This document shows, piece after piece, positions 7,947 to 14,707 of a DNA stretch of 30,746 bases (position 1 is the stretch's first letter; each line of letters opens with the position of its first letter). Position numbers and translations under genes: made by a program. The notes beneath the pieces are model-generated. The model had not been told where the DNA came from. It searched no databases and saw only the letters and a program-made list of their open reading frames with translations. Origin of the DNA: a virus; the IMG/VR virus record IMGVR_UViG_3300046010_000908, positions 1 to 30,746 of that record; one strand, written 5' to 3'.

Positions 7947-8798
7947 ATGGATATACAAAAATCAAACGAGAGGCAATTCATGGAAATAGCACTACAAGAG
8001 GTAAGTAACGAACTTTCCTTAACACCTGAGTATAAGGGAATGATAGAACACATCAATTCTAATCTTCCTGCTATTAGTAGAGATTCTGAAAACTTCTATA
8101 AGTCAGCATCTCAATATAAAAATGTAACCTTGGATGTTACTGACTTAACCCCAATGGGTTCTATGAAACACATCTTGGCTGTAATTGACCGTACCCGTAT
8201 GGCTCTTGAAGAAGCACATATTTCAGTTAAGCGTAAACAAATTGAGTTAAAGAAAAAAACCATTGAATACGATAATGCTGAAGATGGACCTGATAAAGAA
8301 CTTCTTTGGATAGATATTGTTGAAATCAATAATCACCTCAGTAACTCTGAAAACTCAGTTAAGGGTGCTTTGCGTAAGTTAAGTTTCTTCACTACTCAAT
8401 ACCAAGCAATTATGGACAAACTGGGCGTTAGTGAAATTACTGAATTAGATTATGAAATAAATGAATCACGCCATCACATTATGACGGCTATGAAACAAGC
8501 CCTATGTGCGGCAAGAACTAGAGGCGGAATCATTGATGAGGGTAATCAAATCTATTTATTTGATATGGGAATCAATGGCACGGTTGCTCAAGCAGAAATG
8601 TTTGCCTACCTACAAGCAGAACAAGAAATGTTGGCTAGAGGCGAAGAACCTACTCATGAACTTACAATGAAATGGCTTGAGGCTTGCGCCGATAAGTTTG
8701 CTGATTGTGGGGCTAAGTTCGCAGAACTTCGTGGGTTTATTCCACTAGACAAAAAATCACTAGCAAAGGAGATTACAAGTGGCAAAGAAAGTAATTAG
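7947..8798 (+). CDS. Helical phage protein of unknown function
   Basis: The start at 7947 follows GGAGGA at a good distance. An upstream in-frame ATG at 7905 lies inside the preceding gene. The 283-residue product is mainly alpha-helical, with a charged coiled-coil-like region near residues 85-125 and a conserved-looking block around AARTRGGIIDEGNQIYLFDMGING. I recall similar blocks in hypothetical proteins of aquatic phages, next to a small protein like the one downstream, but know no function. It contrasts with its beta-rich neighbours and might be an assembly factor for them. Confidence 0.6.
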   Translation: MDIQKSNERQFMEIALQEVSNELSLTPEYKGMIEHINSNLPAISRDSENFYKSASQYKNVTLDVTDLTPMGSMKHILAVIDRTRMALEEAHISVKRKQIELKKKTIEYDNAEDGPDKELLWIDIVEINNHLSNSENSVKGALRKLSFFTTQYQAIMDKLGVSEITELDYEINESRHHIMTAMKQALCAARTRGGIIDEGNQIYLFDMGINGTVAQAEMFAYLQAEQEMLARGEEPTHELTMKWLEACADKFADCGAKFAELRGFIPLDKKSLAKEITSGKESN

Positions 8799-9078
8799 TT
8801 ACAAATTAAACACAGATGGAACTGTTCCTGATTTTGTAGAAGATGGTGGCTATCTAGCAAAGGACGCTAACGACACACCTAATATGGTTGTTCTTGGTGT
8901 ATCAAAAGATGGCGCAGATATATCAGGCGCCGAGGCTGAGTTTGCTGATGAGGCAAGTGCAGTTACCTATGTTGAAACCTATTTATCAGATTCAACAACT
9001 ATTGACCCAATAACAAATGAAGAAAGAGTGTTTGTTGTTGCAGATGCAGTAACAGACCTGTTTGCTAAACTAGCGTAA
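8779..9078 (+). CDS. Small virion-associated protein, GTG start
   Basis: The gene starts with GTG at 8779, seven bases after AAGGAG, and overlaps the upstream gene by 20 bases. The 99-residue acidic product begins MAKKVISYKLNTDGTVPDFVEDGGY and is a mixed alpha/beta domain. I have seen this N-terminal pattern in hypothetical proteins of aquatic phages next to the helical protein upstream, so the two probably work together. No catalytic motif is visible. Confidence 0.6.
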   Translation: MAKKVISYKLNTDGTVPDFVEDGGYLAKDANDTPNMVVLGVSKDGADISGAEAEFADEASAVTYVETYLSDSTTIDPITNEERVFVVADAVTDLFAKLA

Positions 9079-9099
9079 ATTACGAATTGAGGTATTGAA

Positions 9100-9600
9100 A
9101 TGGCAGGTACAACAACTAAGGGTCTACGCTATCCAACAGCGGGAGATAACCCTGCCGTTCATACTGACTTCCTTAATTTAGCAACAGATGTTGATACAGA
9201 GTTAGATGATTACATTCTTAAATCTGCTCCATCTTTTACTGCCACAGTAACCCTTGGTGCTGGTGCCGACATTATTTTTGAGGGTACTACTAATGATGGT
9301 TTTGAAACAACCTTAACGGTTACAGACCCAACGGCTGACCGAGTGGTTACTCTGCCTAACGCAACCGATACTTTAGTTGGACGGGCTACAACCGATACTT
9401 TAACTAACAAAACTTTGACTTCTCCTACAATAAACGGTGGAACTCTTTCTAGCGTTACTTTAGGCAATGCACTCGCCGCTGGTACTTACAAAATTACAGG
9501 TCTAGGCGATGCCTCTGAAGCAACAGATACCGATGCTGTCAATGTTAAGCAAGCCTTAAATCTTGCTCGTACTCAAATGCTTATGCTCGGTGGAATGTAA
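9100..9600 (+). CDS. Fibre-like protein sharing a module with the gene at 3966
   Basis: The 166-residue protein opens with KGLRYPTAGDNPAVHTDF, a common start of phage fibre proteins. It then carries one copy of the FEGTTNDGFETT - DPTADRVVTLPN segment found twice in the gene at 3966, and a TLTNKTLTSPTINGGT motif typical of fibre stalks. The C-terminus (ITGLGDASEATDTDAVNVKQ) matches the type that ends tail-fibre shafts. Expected role is a fibre or fibre base. Its stop overlaps the next start (TAATG), which couples it to the head-tail connector gene. Confidence 0.65.
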   Translation: MAGTTTKGLRYPTAGDNPAVHTDFLNLATDVDTELDDYILKSAPSFTATVTLGAGADIIFEGTTNDGFETTLTVTDPTADRVVTLPNATDTLVGRATTDTLTNKTLTSPTINGGTLSSVTLGNALAAGTYKITGLGDASEATDTDAVNVKQALNLARTQMLMLGGM

Positions 9601-10046
9601 TGACTTTTACCTATTCGGGTGACCCAAGTACCTCAACCCGTAACTATGTTCGTTTTCTAATTAACGATACTGATTCGACTGATGCTTTATTTAGCGATGA
9701 AGAATTGAATTATGTAATTTTGGAGTGGAGTAATGATGCCTATAATGCGGCAAGAGAATGTGCTGAGATTCTTATTGCTCGTTTTAGCCGTCTAGCCGAT
9801 AGCAGTTCTAAGAGCGTTGGCGATATTTCGGTATCTGAATCTTATTCATCAAAAGTTACCCACTATAAAGAGTTGGCTGAGAGTTTATTGCGTAGACAGA
9901 TGCGTAAATCTCCTCCCGCTCCATGGTCTAATGCTCAAGCACTTAAATCTACAAATGACAGGATTGTTGATGATTTCAATACCGACTTTTATGCTGGTAT
10001 TCACGACAATCCAAATAATGTCCAAGACAAACGCATAGTTGAGTAG
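9600..10046 (+). CDS. Head-tail connector (adaptor) protein
   Basis: The 148-residue, mostly helical protein starts MTFTYSGDPSTSTRNYVRFLINDTDS and has an FSDEELNYVI segment. This is the signature of the HK97 gp6 / SPP1 gp15-type adaptors, which form a ring under the portal. A helix with RECAEILIARFSRLAD and a C-terminal KELAESLLRRQM follow. Its position before head-closure, gp10-like and tail-terminator genes fits this role exactly. Confidence 0.85.
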   Translation: MTFTYSGDPSTSTRNYVRFLINDTDSTDALFSDEELNYVILEWSNDAYNAARECAEILIARFSRLADSSSKSVGDISVSESYSSKVTHYKELAESLLRRQMRKSPPAPWSNAQALKSTNDRIVDDFNTDFYAGIHDNPNNVQDKRIVE

Positions 10047-10054
10047 GGGTAGCC

Positions 10055-10390
10055 ATGGACGCTATCTATACTAAAGTCGCAGAGTTCATGACGGACTCTG
10101 TGGTATTTACACCCAAAGCCTCAGTTGATAAGTACAACAAAACAACTTTTGGTGCGGCTAATACAAATGTCACAGTCACAGGTCGTTTAATTTACGACAC
10201 TACAAAATCTAAAGATGTTCAAGGTATCGAAGTTGTTGATATTGGACGATTCATTACCTATGGTCCCGCAACCTCAATTACGGTAAATCATAGAATGGTC
10301 GTCGGGGCGGACACCTTTACGATAAATGCAGTAGATAACATCGCAGACGAAAACGGAGCGCATCACACCGTCATCAGATTTGGACGGTAG
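10055..10390 (+). CDS. Head closure (stopper) protein
   Basis: The 111-residue beta-barrel-like protein has the order expected of head-closure proteins (SPP1 gp16 type): an N-terminal helix, VVFTPKASVDKYNKTTFG, a VTVTGRLIYD strand and a C-terminal HHTVIRFGR. It would seal the connector after packaging and provide the docking face for the tail. It lies between the adaptor and the gp10-like gene, the usual order in siphoviruses. The assignment is by pattern and synteny. Confidence 0.75.
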   Translation: MDAIYTKVAEFMTDSVVFTPKASVDKYNKTTFGAANTNVTVTGRLIYDTTKSKDVQGIEVVDIGRFITYGPATSITVNHRMVVGADTFTINAVDNIADENGAHHTVIRFGR

Positions 10391-10392
10391 TT

Positions 10393-10803
10393 ATGGCAAA
10401 GTCGTCTTTTAGACTCGACTTATTCGGCGATAAAGAGTTAGTAAATGCTCTTGAGGCTGGCAAAGACGATACCCCTCAAGCCATAGCCCAAGCAATATGG
10501 GAAGAGGCTAATTTAATTTTTGCTAAATCACAGATTCTTGTTCCAGTAGATACAGGAGTTCTTCGTGGTTCAGGTGGAGTATCCGCTCCACAAATGGGAA
10601 ATCAAGGCTATTTTGTAGATATTTTCTATGGTGGTCCCGCCGCCCCATACGCTCTTTATGTCCATGAAATTATTGGCAACTACCACAACCCACCGACACA
10701 GGCTAAATATCTTGAACAGCCAGTCATGGAAGCAATGTCCACTATCCAAGAAAACATAAAGGGTAGAATTATCGACATCATACAGAAAGGTCACAGGGGC
10801 TAA
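10393..10803 (+). CDS. HK97 gp10-like neck/tail-completion protein
   Basis: The 136-residue protein contains the family signature: VPVDTGVLRGSGGV near residues 51-64, then a strand, then APYALYVHE and TQAKYLEQPV toward the C-terminus. HK97 gp10-like proteins act at the head-tail joint. The gene starts two bases after the head-closure gene and its TAA overlaps the next ATG. The call is firm for family; the exact step in assembly is known only for relatives. Confidence 0.85.
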   Translation: MAKSSFRLDLFGDKELVNALEAGKDDTPQAIAQAIWEEANLIFAKSQILVPVDTGVLRGSGGVSAPQMGNQGYFVDIFYGGPAAPYALYVHEIIGNYHNPPTQAKYLEQPVMEAMSTIQENIKGRIIDIIQKGHRG

Positions 10804-11228
10804 TGGCAACTATTCTTGAATCAGTAGGTGACTACCTACAAAATACTTCAAGCGCTTTTGGCGCCCATGCTTCTCAAGGAACTCTTGGTACAAGCATATT
10901 TTTAGGCACCCTTCCTGATAGCCCTGATGCGTGTGTAGCGGTATATGAGAACGCTGGCAGTTCCCCAACATTCACTATGGGTTCAGGCGGTATCAGAATT
11001 GACTACCCAATGCTTCAAATTATCTGTCGTGCTGGTCGAGAAGATTATCCAACGGCTAGAGATAAAGCAGAAAATATCCGTGTTTTGCTTGCGTCGGTGC
11101 TTGAACAAACCGTCTCAGGGGTGCATATTATGAGGATTGAACCAATGGGTTCAGTAAACTTGTTAGGAGTAGACCCAAAGTACCGTCCACTAATCTCGGT
11201 GAATTTCCGATGTCTAGTGCGAATGTAA
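10803..11228 (+). CDS. Tail terminator protein
   Basis: The 141-residue protein contains SIFLGTLPDSPDACVAVYENAG, then RIDYPMLQIICRAGREDYPTARDKAENIR. This is the pattern of the small 'minor capsid' or tail-terminator proteins of actinobacterial phages. These cap the tail tube and join it to the neck. It follows the gp10-like gene by a TAATG overlap. Its last 19 bases overlap the start of the zinc-finger gene downstream. Confidence 0.75.
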   Translation: MATILESVGDYLQNTSSAFGAHASQGTLGTSIFLGTLPDSPDACVAVYENAGSSPTFTMGSGGIRIDYPMLQIICRAGREDYPTARDKAENIRVLLASVLEQTVSGVHIMRIEPMGSVNLLGVDPKYRPLISVNFRCLVRM

Positions 11229-11398
11229 ACGAGGAGCCGACGGCTCCGCAAGAGAGAGTGGTAGACCCGTATGGCAGAAACGCAACAACCGATGAGTTCC
11301 AAAGGTGCTGGAAATGCGACAGGCTCCTTTTCGAAAGCGCAACCCGCCCATGGAGCATCAGATGTCCAAGGTGCAAGTCTAAAAATAAATCAGGATGA
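11210..11398 (+). CDS. Com-like zinc-finger protein
   Basis: The 62-residue protein has a disordered N-terminus and a C-terminal zinc finger with CxxC pairs: RCWKCDRLLFE near residues 32-42 and SIRCPRCKSKN near 49-59. This closely resembles the Com protein of phage Mu as I remember it (a cysteine pair followed by KLLF, then IRCPRCK). Com binds a stem-loop in its own mRNA and activates translation of the overlapping mom gene. Here too a downstream gene starts inside this one. The start overlaps the tail-terminator gene by 19 bases and has only a weak ribosome site. RNA binding is inferred. Confidence 0.65.
   Translation: MSSANVNEEPTAPQERVVDPYGRNATTDEFQRCWKCDRLLFESATRPWSIRCPRCKSKNKSG
11233..11247 (+). 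promoter_or_regulatory. RNA hairpin upstream of the overlapping gene
   Basis: GGAGCC at 11233-11238 and GGCTCC at 11242-11247 form a perfect six-base-pair stem with loop GAC. It lies just after the tail-terminator stop and ends 23 bases before the ATG at 11271, inside the Com-like reading frame. No U-tract follows, so it is not a terminator. It could be a target for the Com-like protein or part of translation control. Confidence 0.4.
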
Positions 11399-11663
11399 TT
11401 TTTTTAGTCAATTAGATGCACTTGTAGGTAGTAGGAATGATGGTGGCTGTGCTATTGGCGCCATGGTTTCAAAACTAGAAGAACCAATTCAAAAGAAACT
11501 CAATGAAATTTTTATTAACAAAAATGTTGAGTCTGCTAAATTAGCGCAGTTAATGTCAGCCTATGGTCTTACAGTATCTTCATCAGATGTTCTAAGACGG
11601 CATCGAAGAAGATTACAAGGAAGAGACGGGTGTAAATGTCCTCAAATCTTGACGACGCCTTAA
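11271..11663 (+). CDS. DNA-binding-like protein (possible small terminase)
   Basis: The 130-residue frame overlaps the Com-like gene by 128 bases in another frame. Residues 1-40 are low-complexity. The folded part begins near residue 41 and holds an acidic helix, AIGAMVSKLEEPIQKKL, then SAKLAQLMSAYGLTVSSSDVLRRHRRRLQG and a Cys-containing end (GCKCP). The helix-turn-helix-like region ending in RRHRRR recalls small DNA-binding proteins of actinophages that sit beside packaging genes; I cannot prove a terminase role. No alternative start lies between the end of the Com-like gene and the folded part, except a Met at residue 65. Confidence 0.55.
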   Translation: MAETQQPMSSKGAGNATGSFSKAQPAHGASDVQGASLKINQDDFFSQLDALVGSRNDGGCAIGAMVSKLEEPIQKKLNEIFINKNVESAKLAQLMSAYGLTVSSSDVLRRHRRRLQGRDGCKCPQILTTP

Positions 11664-12835
11664 ATAATTTATTAAAGACTTCAGAGATGGAGTCGATTCA
11701 AAAGTTACTGCCAAGAGATAGAAAAGCAGATTGGTTGCCTGGGGTTACTTGGCAAGGTGAAGAAGGAACAGTTACTACTCAACCAATGGAGGGTGATAAC
11801 GCACCTGATTGGTCAGGAGTCCTTCGGATGTGGGGACTTGACCCTGAGCATTTCCAAGTAGTTGAGCCAGTTCTTTTCAATGTTTGGGGCGATACTTTAG
11901 GAGTTCTCAATCGCCAATGGAAAGGCAAAGTAATTCGTAAAGGCAAACAAGAAGTTGCCGATATTGAAGCCTTAATCCAAGATATTAAAAAACATAAACC
12001 TCGTGAACGCAAACAGATAACAGGCGGAGCCAGCCTTGTTGTTTGTGCTTCAGATTGGCAAACGGGTAAAAGAGATGGGGACGGTCTCAAAGGTTTAGTA
12101 GGTAGATGGCTCCAAGCAGTTGATGATGTTGAATTTAGAATTAAAGAGTTAAAAAAAATAGGTCGTCCGATTGATTCAATTACCGTTCTTTGTCTTGGTG
12201 ATTTAGTTGAAGGGTGTGATGGTCATTATGACATTCAAACTTTTACAGTTGAAGTAGATAGAAGAGACCAAGTAAAGATTGCTCGCCGTCTTTTAAGAGA
12301 TGCTCTTATCCGTTGGTCAAAGGTTGTCCCAAATATCACGGTTGCGGCGATTGGTGGAAATCATGGTGAGAACCGTAAAAATGGAAAAGCCTTTACTACC
12401 CTCAATGACAATGACGATGTAGCCCTAGTTGAGTCAGTTGCAGAAATCTTTCAGGCTAACCCTGAGGCTTACGGTCACATTCGGTTTGCAATTCCTACGG
12501 ATGAGTTGAGTTTAACCCTTGAGGTAAACGGAAAAATTATTGGAATTACACATGGGCATCTTGCTCGCAGTTCAGGAAGCGTTGAAGCCAAACTTCGTCG
12601 CTGGATTGCTGACCAAACTTTAGGACGCCAATCAATAGGCGATTGTGACATTTTGGTGTCAGGTCATTATCATTCATTTCGTCTAGCAGATTGGGGAGGA
12701 GTCAAATGGCTACAAGCGCCGAGTCTCGACGGGGGAAGCGTGTGGTGGAGACAGTCCAAGGGGGAGGTTGCGGATGTGGGAGTTCTGACATTCCTAGTGA
12801 CCAGCGAGGGAGTCTCGGACATCCAAGTCTTATGA
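11636..12835 (+). CDS. Calcineurin-like metallophosphoesterase
   Basis: The 399-residue protein has metal-binding motifs in family order: DWQ at 140-142 (where DxH is usual), GDLVEG at 188-193, GNHGEN at 241-246, THGH at 305-308 and SGHYHS at 342-347. Such enzymes hydrolyse phosphodiester or phosphomonoester bonds using two metal ions. Actinophage relatives near structural genes are sometimes labelled Mre11-like, but no nuclease partner domain is seen here. The DxQ form of the first motif is, as I recall, normal for this phage subgroup. It overlaps the upstream gene by 28 bases and shares ATGA with the next. Confidence 0.8.
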   Translation: MSSNLDDALNNLLKTSEMESIQKLLPRDRKADWLPGVTWQGEEGTVTTQPMEGDNAPDWSGVLRMWGLDPEHFQVVEPVLFNVWGDTLGVLNRQWKGKVIRKGKQEVADIEALIQDIKKHKPRERKQITGGASLVVCASDWQTGKRDGDGLKGLVGRWLQAVDDVEFRIKELKKIGRPIDSITVLCLGDLVEGCDGHYDIQTFTVEVDRRDQVKIARRLLRDALIRWSKVVPNITVAAIGGNHGENRKNGKAFTTLNDNDDVALVESVAEIFQANPEAYGHIRFAIPTDELSLTLEVNGKIIGITHGHLARSSGSVEAKLRRWIADQTLGRQSIGDCDILVSGHYHSFRLADWGGVKWLQAPSLDGGSVWWRQSKGEVADVGVLTFLVTSEGVSDIQVL

Positions 12836-13116
12836 ACGACCCTAGAGACATCGCTTTATACGCCGCTGAATTGGTCTCAGGAGACCGTCAGGACGCTTAT
12901 GGGCATCCACTTGATAACTTAACAAGGGCTTCAAAAATATGGGCTGTAATCCTCGGCTGTGAGGTTTCTGCCGAGCAAGTCGCCCTTTGCATGGTTGGCA
13001 TGAAGATTGCCCGTGAAGTCAATCAATCCAAGCCCGACACCGTAGTAGACGGCATTGGCTATTTTCTTACGCTTGGCATGATTCAAGAAGAGCGCCTCCG
13101 TAGGGAGAATAACTAA
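12832..13116 (+). CDS. DUF6378-like protein
   Basis: The 94-residue helical protein contains ELVSGDRQDAYGHPLDN, IWAVILGCEVSAEQVALCMVGMKIAREVN and DTVVDGIGYF, the hallmarks of DUF6378 phage proteins. I take the ATG at 12832, which overlaps the upstream TGA and fits family length. An ATG at 12706 has a perfect GGAGGAG site but adds 42 low-complexity residues inside the phosphoesterase gene. The helical layout with conserved acidic residues recalls all-alpha nucleotide pyrophosphohydrolases; that link is speculative. Confidence 0.75.
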   Translation: MNDPRDIALYAAELVSGDRQDAYGHPLDNLTRASKIWAVILGCEVSAEQVALCMVGMKIAREVNQSKPDTVVDGIGYFLTLGMIQEERLRRENN

Positions 13117-13125
13117 CCCCAGTTG

Positions 13126-13153
13126 TGATATACTTGTCTTGTCCCGAGAGGAG
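13126..13153 (+). promoter_or_regulatory. Candidate extended -10 promoter and strong ribosome site
   Basis: TGATATACT at 13126-13134 is an extended -10 element (TGn plus TATACT, one mismatch to TATAAT). No good -35 is present, which extended -10 promoters tolerate. CGAGAGGAG at 13145-13153 is the ribosome site of the gene at 13160. The same nine bases precede the Gam-like gene at 24917. The stretch CTTGTCC at 13138-13144 can pair with GGGCAAG at 13153-13159 and partly cover the ribosome site. Confidence 0.45.
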
Positions 13154-13159
13154 GGCAAG

Positions 13160-14296
13160 ATGAGAGAGTTCAGAATTTCCGAAATAGGAGTTGAGAAGAC
13201 TCTTGCTAAAGCGCAGAAACTTGCTCAACGGGCGCAGAAAAAAGGTTTAAGTGGTGGCTACCAAGTACGCATTGAAAAGCGTTTTGAAGAAATAGAAGGC
13301 ATCAGCCACGAATATCAAGTTTTAGTTATTGAAGGCGAACCAGTCAAATTTAATGGCTGGCAATTTATCGGTGTTGCCGAGTTTATCGAAGGCAAAGCAA
13401 TCACAAAATCAATCGCAGGTGGTCGTGAAATCAAGCCATCTGAAGTCAAGGTTGGTTATTGCGAGCATTGCCAAAAATCTAGGTTTCGTTCAAAAGTAAT
13501 CTTTGTTCAAAATGAAGAAGGCAAGTTATTTCAGGTTGGCTCCAGTTGCGTAAAAGATTACATAGGCTGGCAGTTCAGCGCTTCTTACTTACCAACAGAG
13601 GAAACTTTTGAAGAAGAGTTTGGTGGCTACTCAGGCAATGGCTGGACAGGTCATTCAACAATCGGAGTTTTGGCTCACGCAATCACTCAGGTTCAAAAGG
13701 GCGGATACATACCTTCAGGTTCAGGTATCTCTACTAAATCTCTTGTTTGGGGATATTTAAGCGAAGGACACCACGGCGCTAAAGTTTGGCAAGAATATGT
13801 AGGAGAAAAACCAACCGAGGTTGAATACGAGAAGGCTAGAGAGTTAATCGAATACGGCAAGAATTTTGAAGGCGAATCTAGTTACGCTGAAAATGTCAGA
13901 ATTGTATGTGGTTTGGAATATCAAACTTACAGCACAGTTGGAATTTTGGTTTCGATTATCAAAGCCAAGCAAAAGAGCCAAGAGCAGGAAGTTGCCCGTC
14001 AAGAGGCTAAGGTTTACAAGGCTGAACAGTTCGCCCCAACTGGCGAGCGCATCGAATTGGAAGTTACAGTTCTCAGCGAAAACACCTTTGAGACTCAGTT
14101 TGGCTGGACAACTCTTTATACCTTTGCAAGCGGTGATTACCAATTCAAGTGGTTTGCCTCTAATGGGACAAAGTTAGAAGTGGGCGATAAAGCGGTTGTT
14201 AAGGGAACAATTAAAGGCTCTGATGAGTACAAGGGAAGTTTCTCAACATTGCTTACTAGATGCAAGGTTCTCCAAATTGCAGAAAAAATAGCCTGA
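13160..14296 (+). CDS. Cys-motif protein with OB-like C-terminus, separately promoted
   Basis: The ATG at 13160 is preceded at six bases by CGAGAGGAG; a TTG at 13139 is in frame but unsupported. The 378-residue protein has a charged N-terminal helix and a GWQFIGVAEF segment. A Cys-motif then runs from GYCEHCQKSRFRSK to a VGSSCVKDYIGW block near residues 99-139, where further ligands are not obvious. The C-terminal domain (about 285-375) contains GWTTLYTFASGDYQFKWFAS and LEVGDKAVVKGTIK and resembles an OB-fold. I recognise the family only as a hypothetical protein of phages and plasmids. Nucleic-acid binding is likely by analogy. Its own promoter sets it apart from the structural genes around it. 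Confidence 0.6.
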   Translation: MREFRISEIGVEKTLAKAQKLAQRAQKKGLSGGYQVRIEKRFEEIEGISHEYQVLVIEGEPVKFNGWQFIGVAEFIEGKAITKSIAGGREIKPSEVKVGYCEHCQKSRFRSKVIFVQNEEGKLFQVGSSCVKDYIGWQFSASYLPTEETFEEEFGGYSGNGWTGHSTIGVLAHAITQVQKGGYIPSGSGISTKSLVWGYLSEGHHGAKVWQEYVGEKPTEVEYEKARELIEYGKNFEGESSYAENVRIVCGLEYQTYSTVGILVSIIKAKQKSQEQEVARQEAKVYKAEQFAPTGERIELEVTVLSENTFETQFGWTTLYTFASGDYQFKWFASNGTKLEVGDKAVVKGTIKGSDEYKGSFSTLLTRCKVLQIAEKIA

Positions 14297-14404
14297 TACA
14301 CTAGACCTACTGTGCGCTAGTCGCCCGAGTTTTTCGTCTCTTCCGTGTCCGAGTGACCTGACGGTCACTTGGGCTATCTATGTGCCGTCACGGAGGAGGT
14401 TTGA
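14297..14404 (+). promoter_or_regulatory. Structured intergenic leader
   Basis: The longest gap between genes here (108 bases) can fold strongly. CCGAGTGACC at 14349-14358 pairs with GGTCACTTGG at 14363-14372 around a TGAC loop. CCGTG at 14343-14347 pairs with CACGG at 14389-14393 and encloses that hairpin. GCCCGAG at 14323-14329 can instead pair with CTTGGGC at 14368-14374. The outer right arm touches the GGAGGAGG ribosome site at 14392-14399. The hairpin has no U-tract after it, so it is a poor terminator and a better candidate for mRNA control. Confidence 0.5.
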
Positions 14405-14707
14405 ATGACTCGTTATAGAGTCTTGCAGGGTATTGATTACCCACCAAACAAACGAGTTGAGGCTGGAAAAATTGTTGAAGATTTACCAGCAACCTCGGTT
14501 AAATGGCTTTTAGAGTCAGGCATTATTGAAGATGCCGATAAGCCAACAAAGAAAATCGAAGAGCCTGTTGTAGAAGAACCTAAAACCGAACCAGTTGCAG
14601 AACAACCTGCCGTTGAAGACGGTTTTGACCCTGATGCCAAAGATATTGATGGCGATGGTTTTCTCCAAGATGGCACCCCATTTCAACGCCCAGTTGAGGA
14701 GAAATAA
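14405..14707 (+). CDS. Small acidic structural protein with calcium-loop-like end
   Basis: The 100-residue protein has an N-terminal domain (YRVLQGIDYPPNKRVEAGKIVEDLP) similar in layout to the protein at 1664. A Pro/Glu-rich linker follows, with repeated EEPV-type pairs. The C-terminus carries DPDAKDIDGDGFLQDGTPF, which looks like an EF-hand or dockerin-type calcium loop (DIDGDG). It opens the tail module behind a very strong GGAGGAGG site, and its stop overlaps the next ATG (TAATG). It is probably a head-tail or tail assembly component; the calcium binding is inferred from the motif. Confidence 0.55.
   Translation: MTRYRVLQGIDYPPNKRVEAGKIVEDLPATSVKWLLESGIIEDADKPTKKIEEPVVEEPKTEPVAEQPAVEDGFDPDAKDIDGDGFLQDGTPFQRPVEEK

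Noticed and set aside
13900-14177. Second + frame within the C-terminal part of the gene at 13160
   Set aside because: Its translation is basic and without recognisable pattern, whereas the main frame encodes a continuous OB-like domain.
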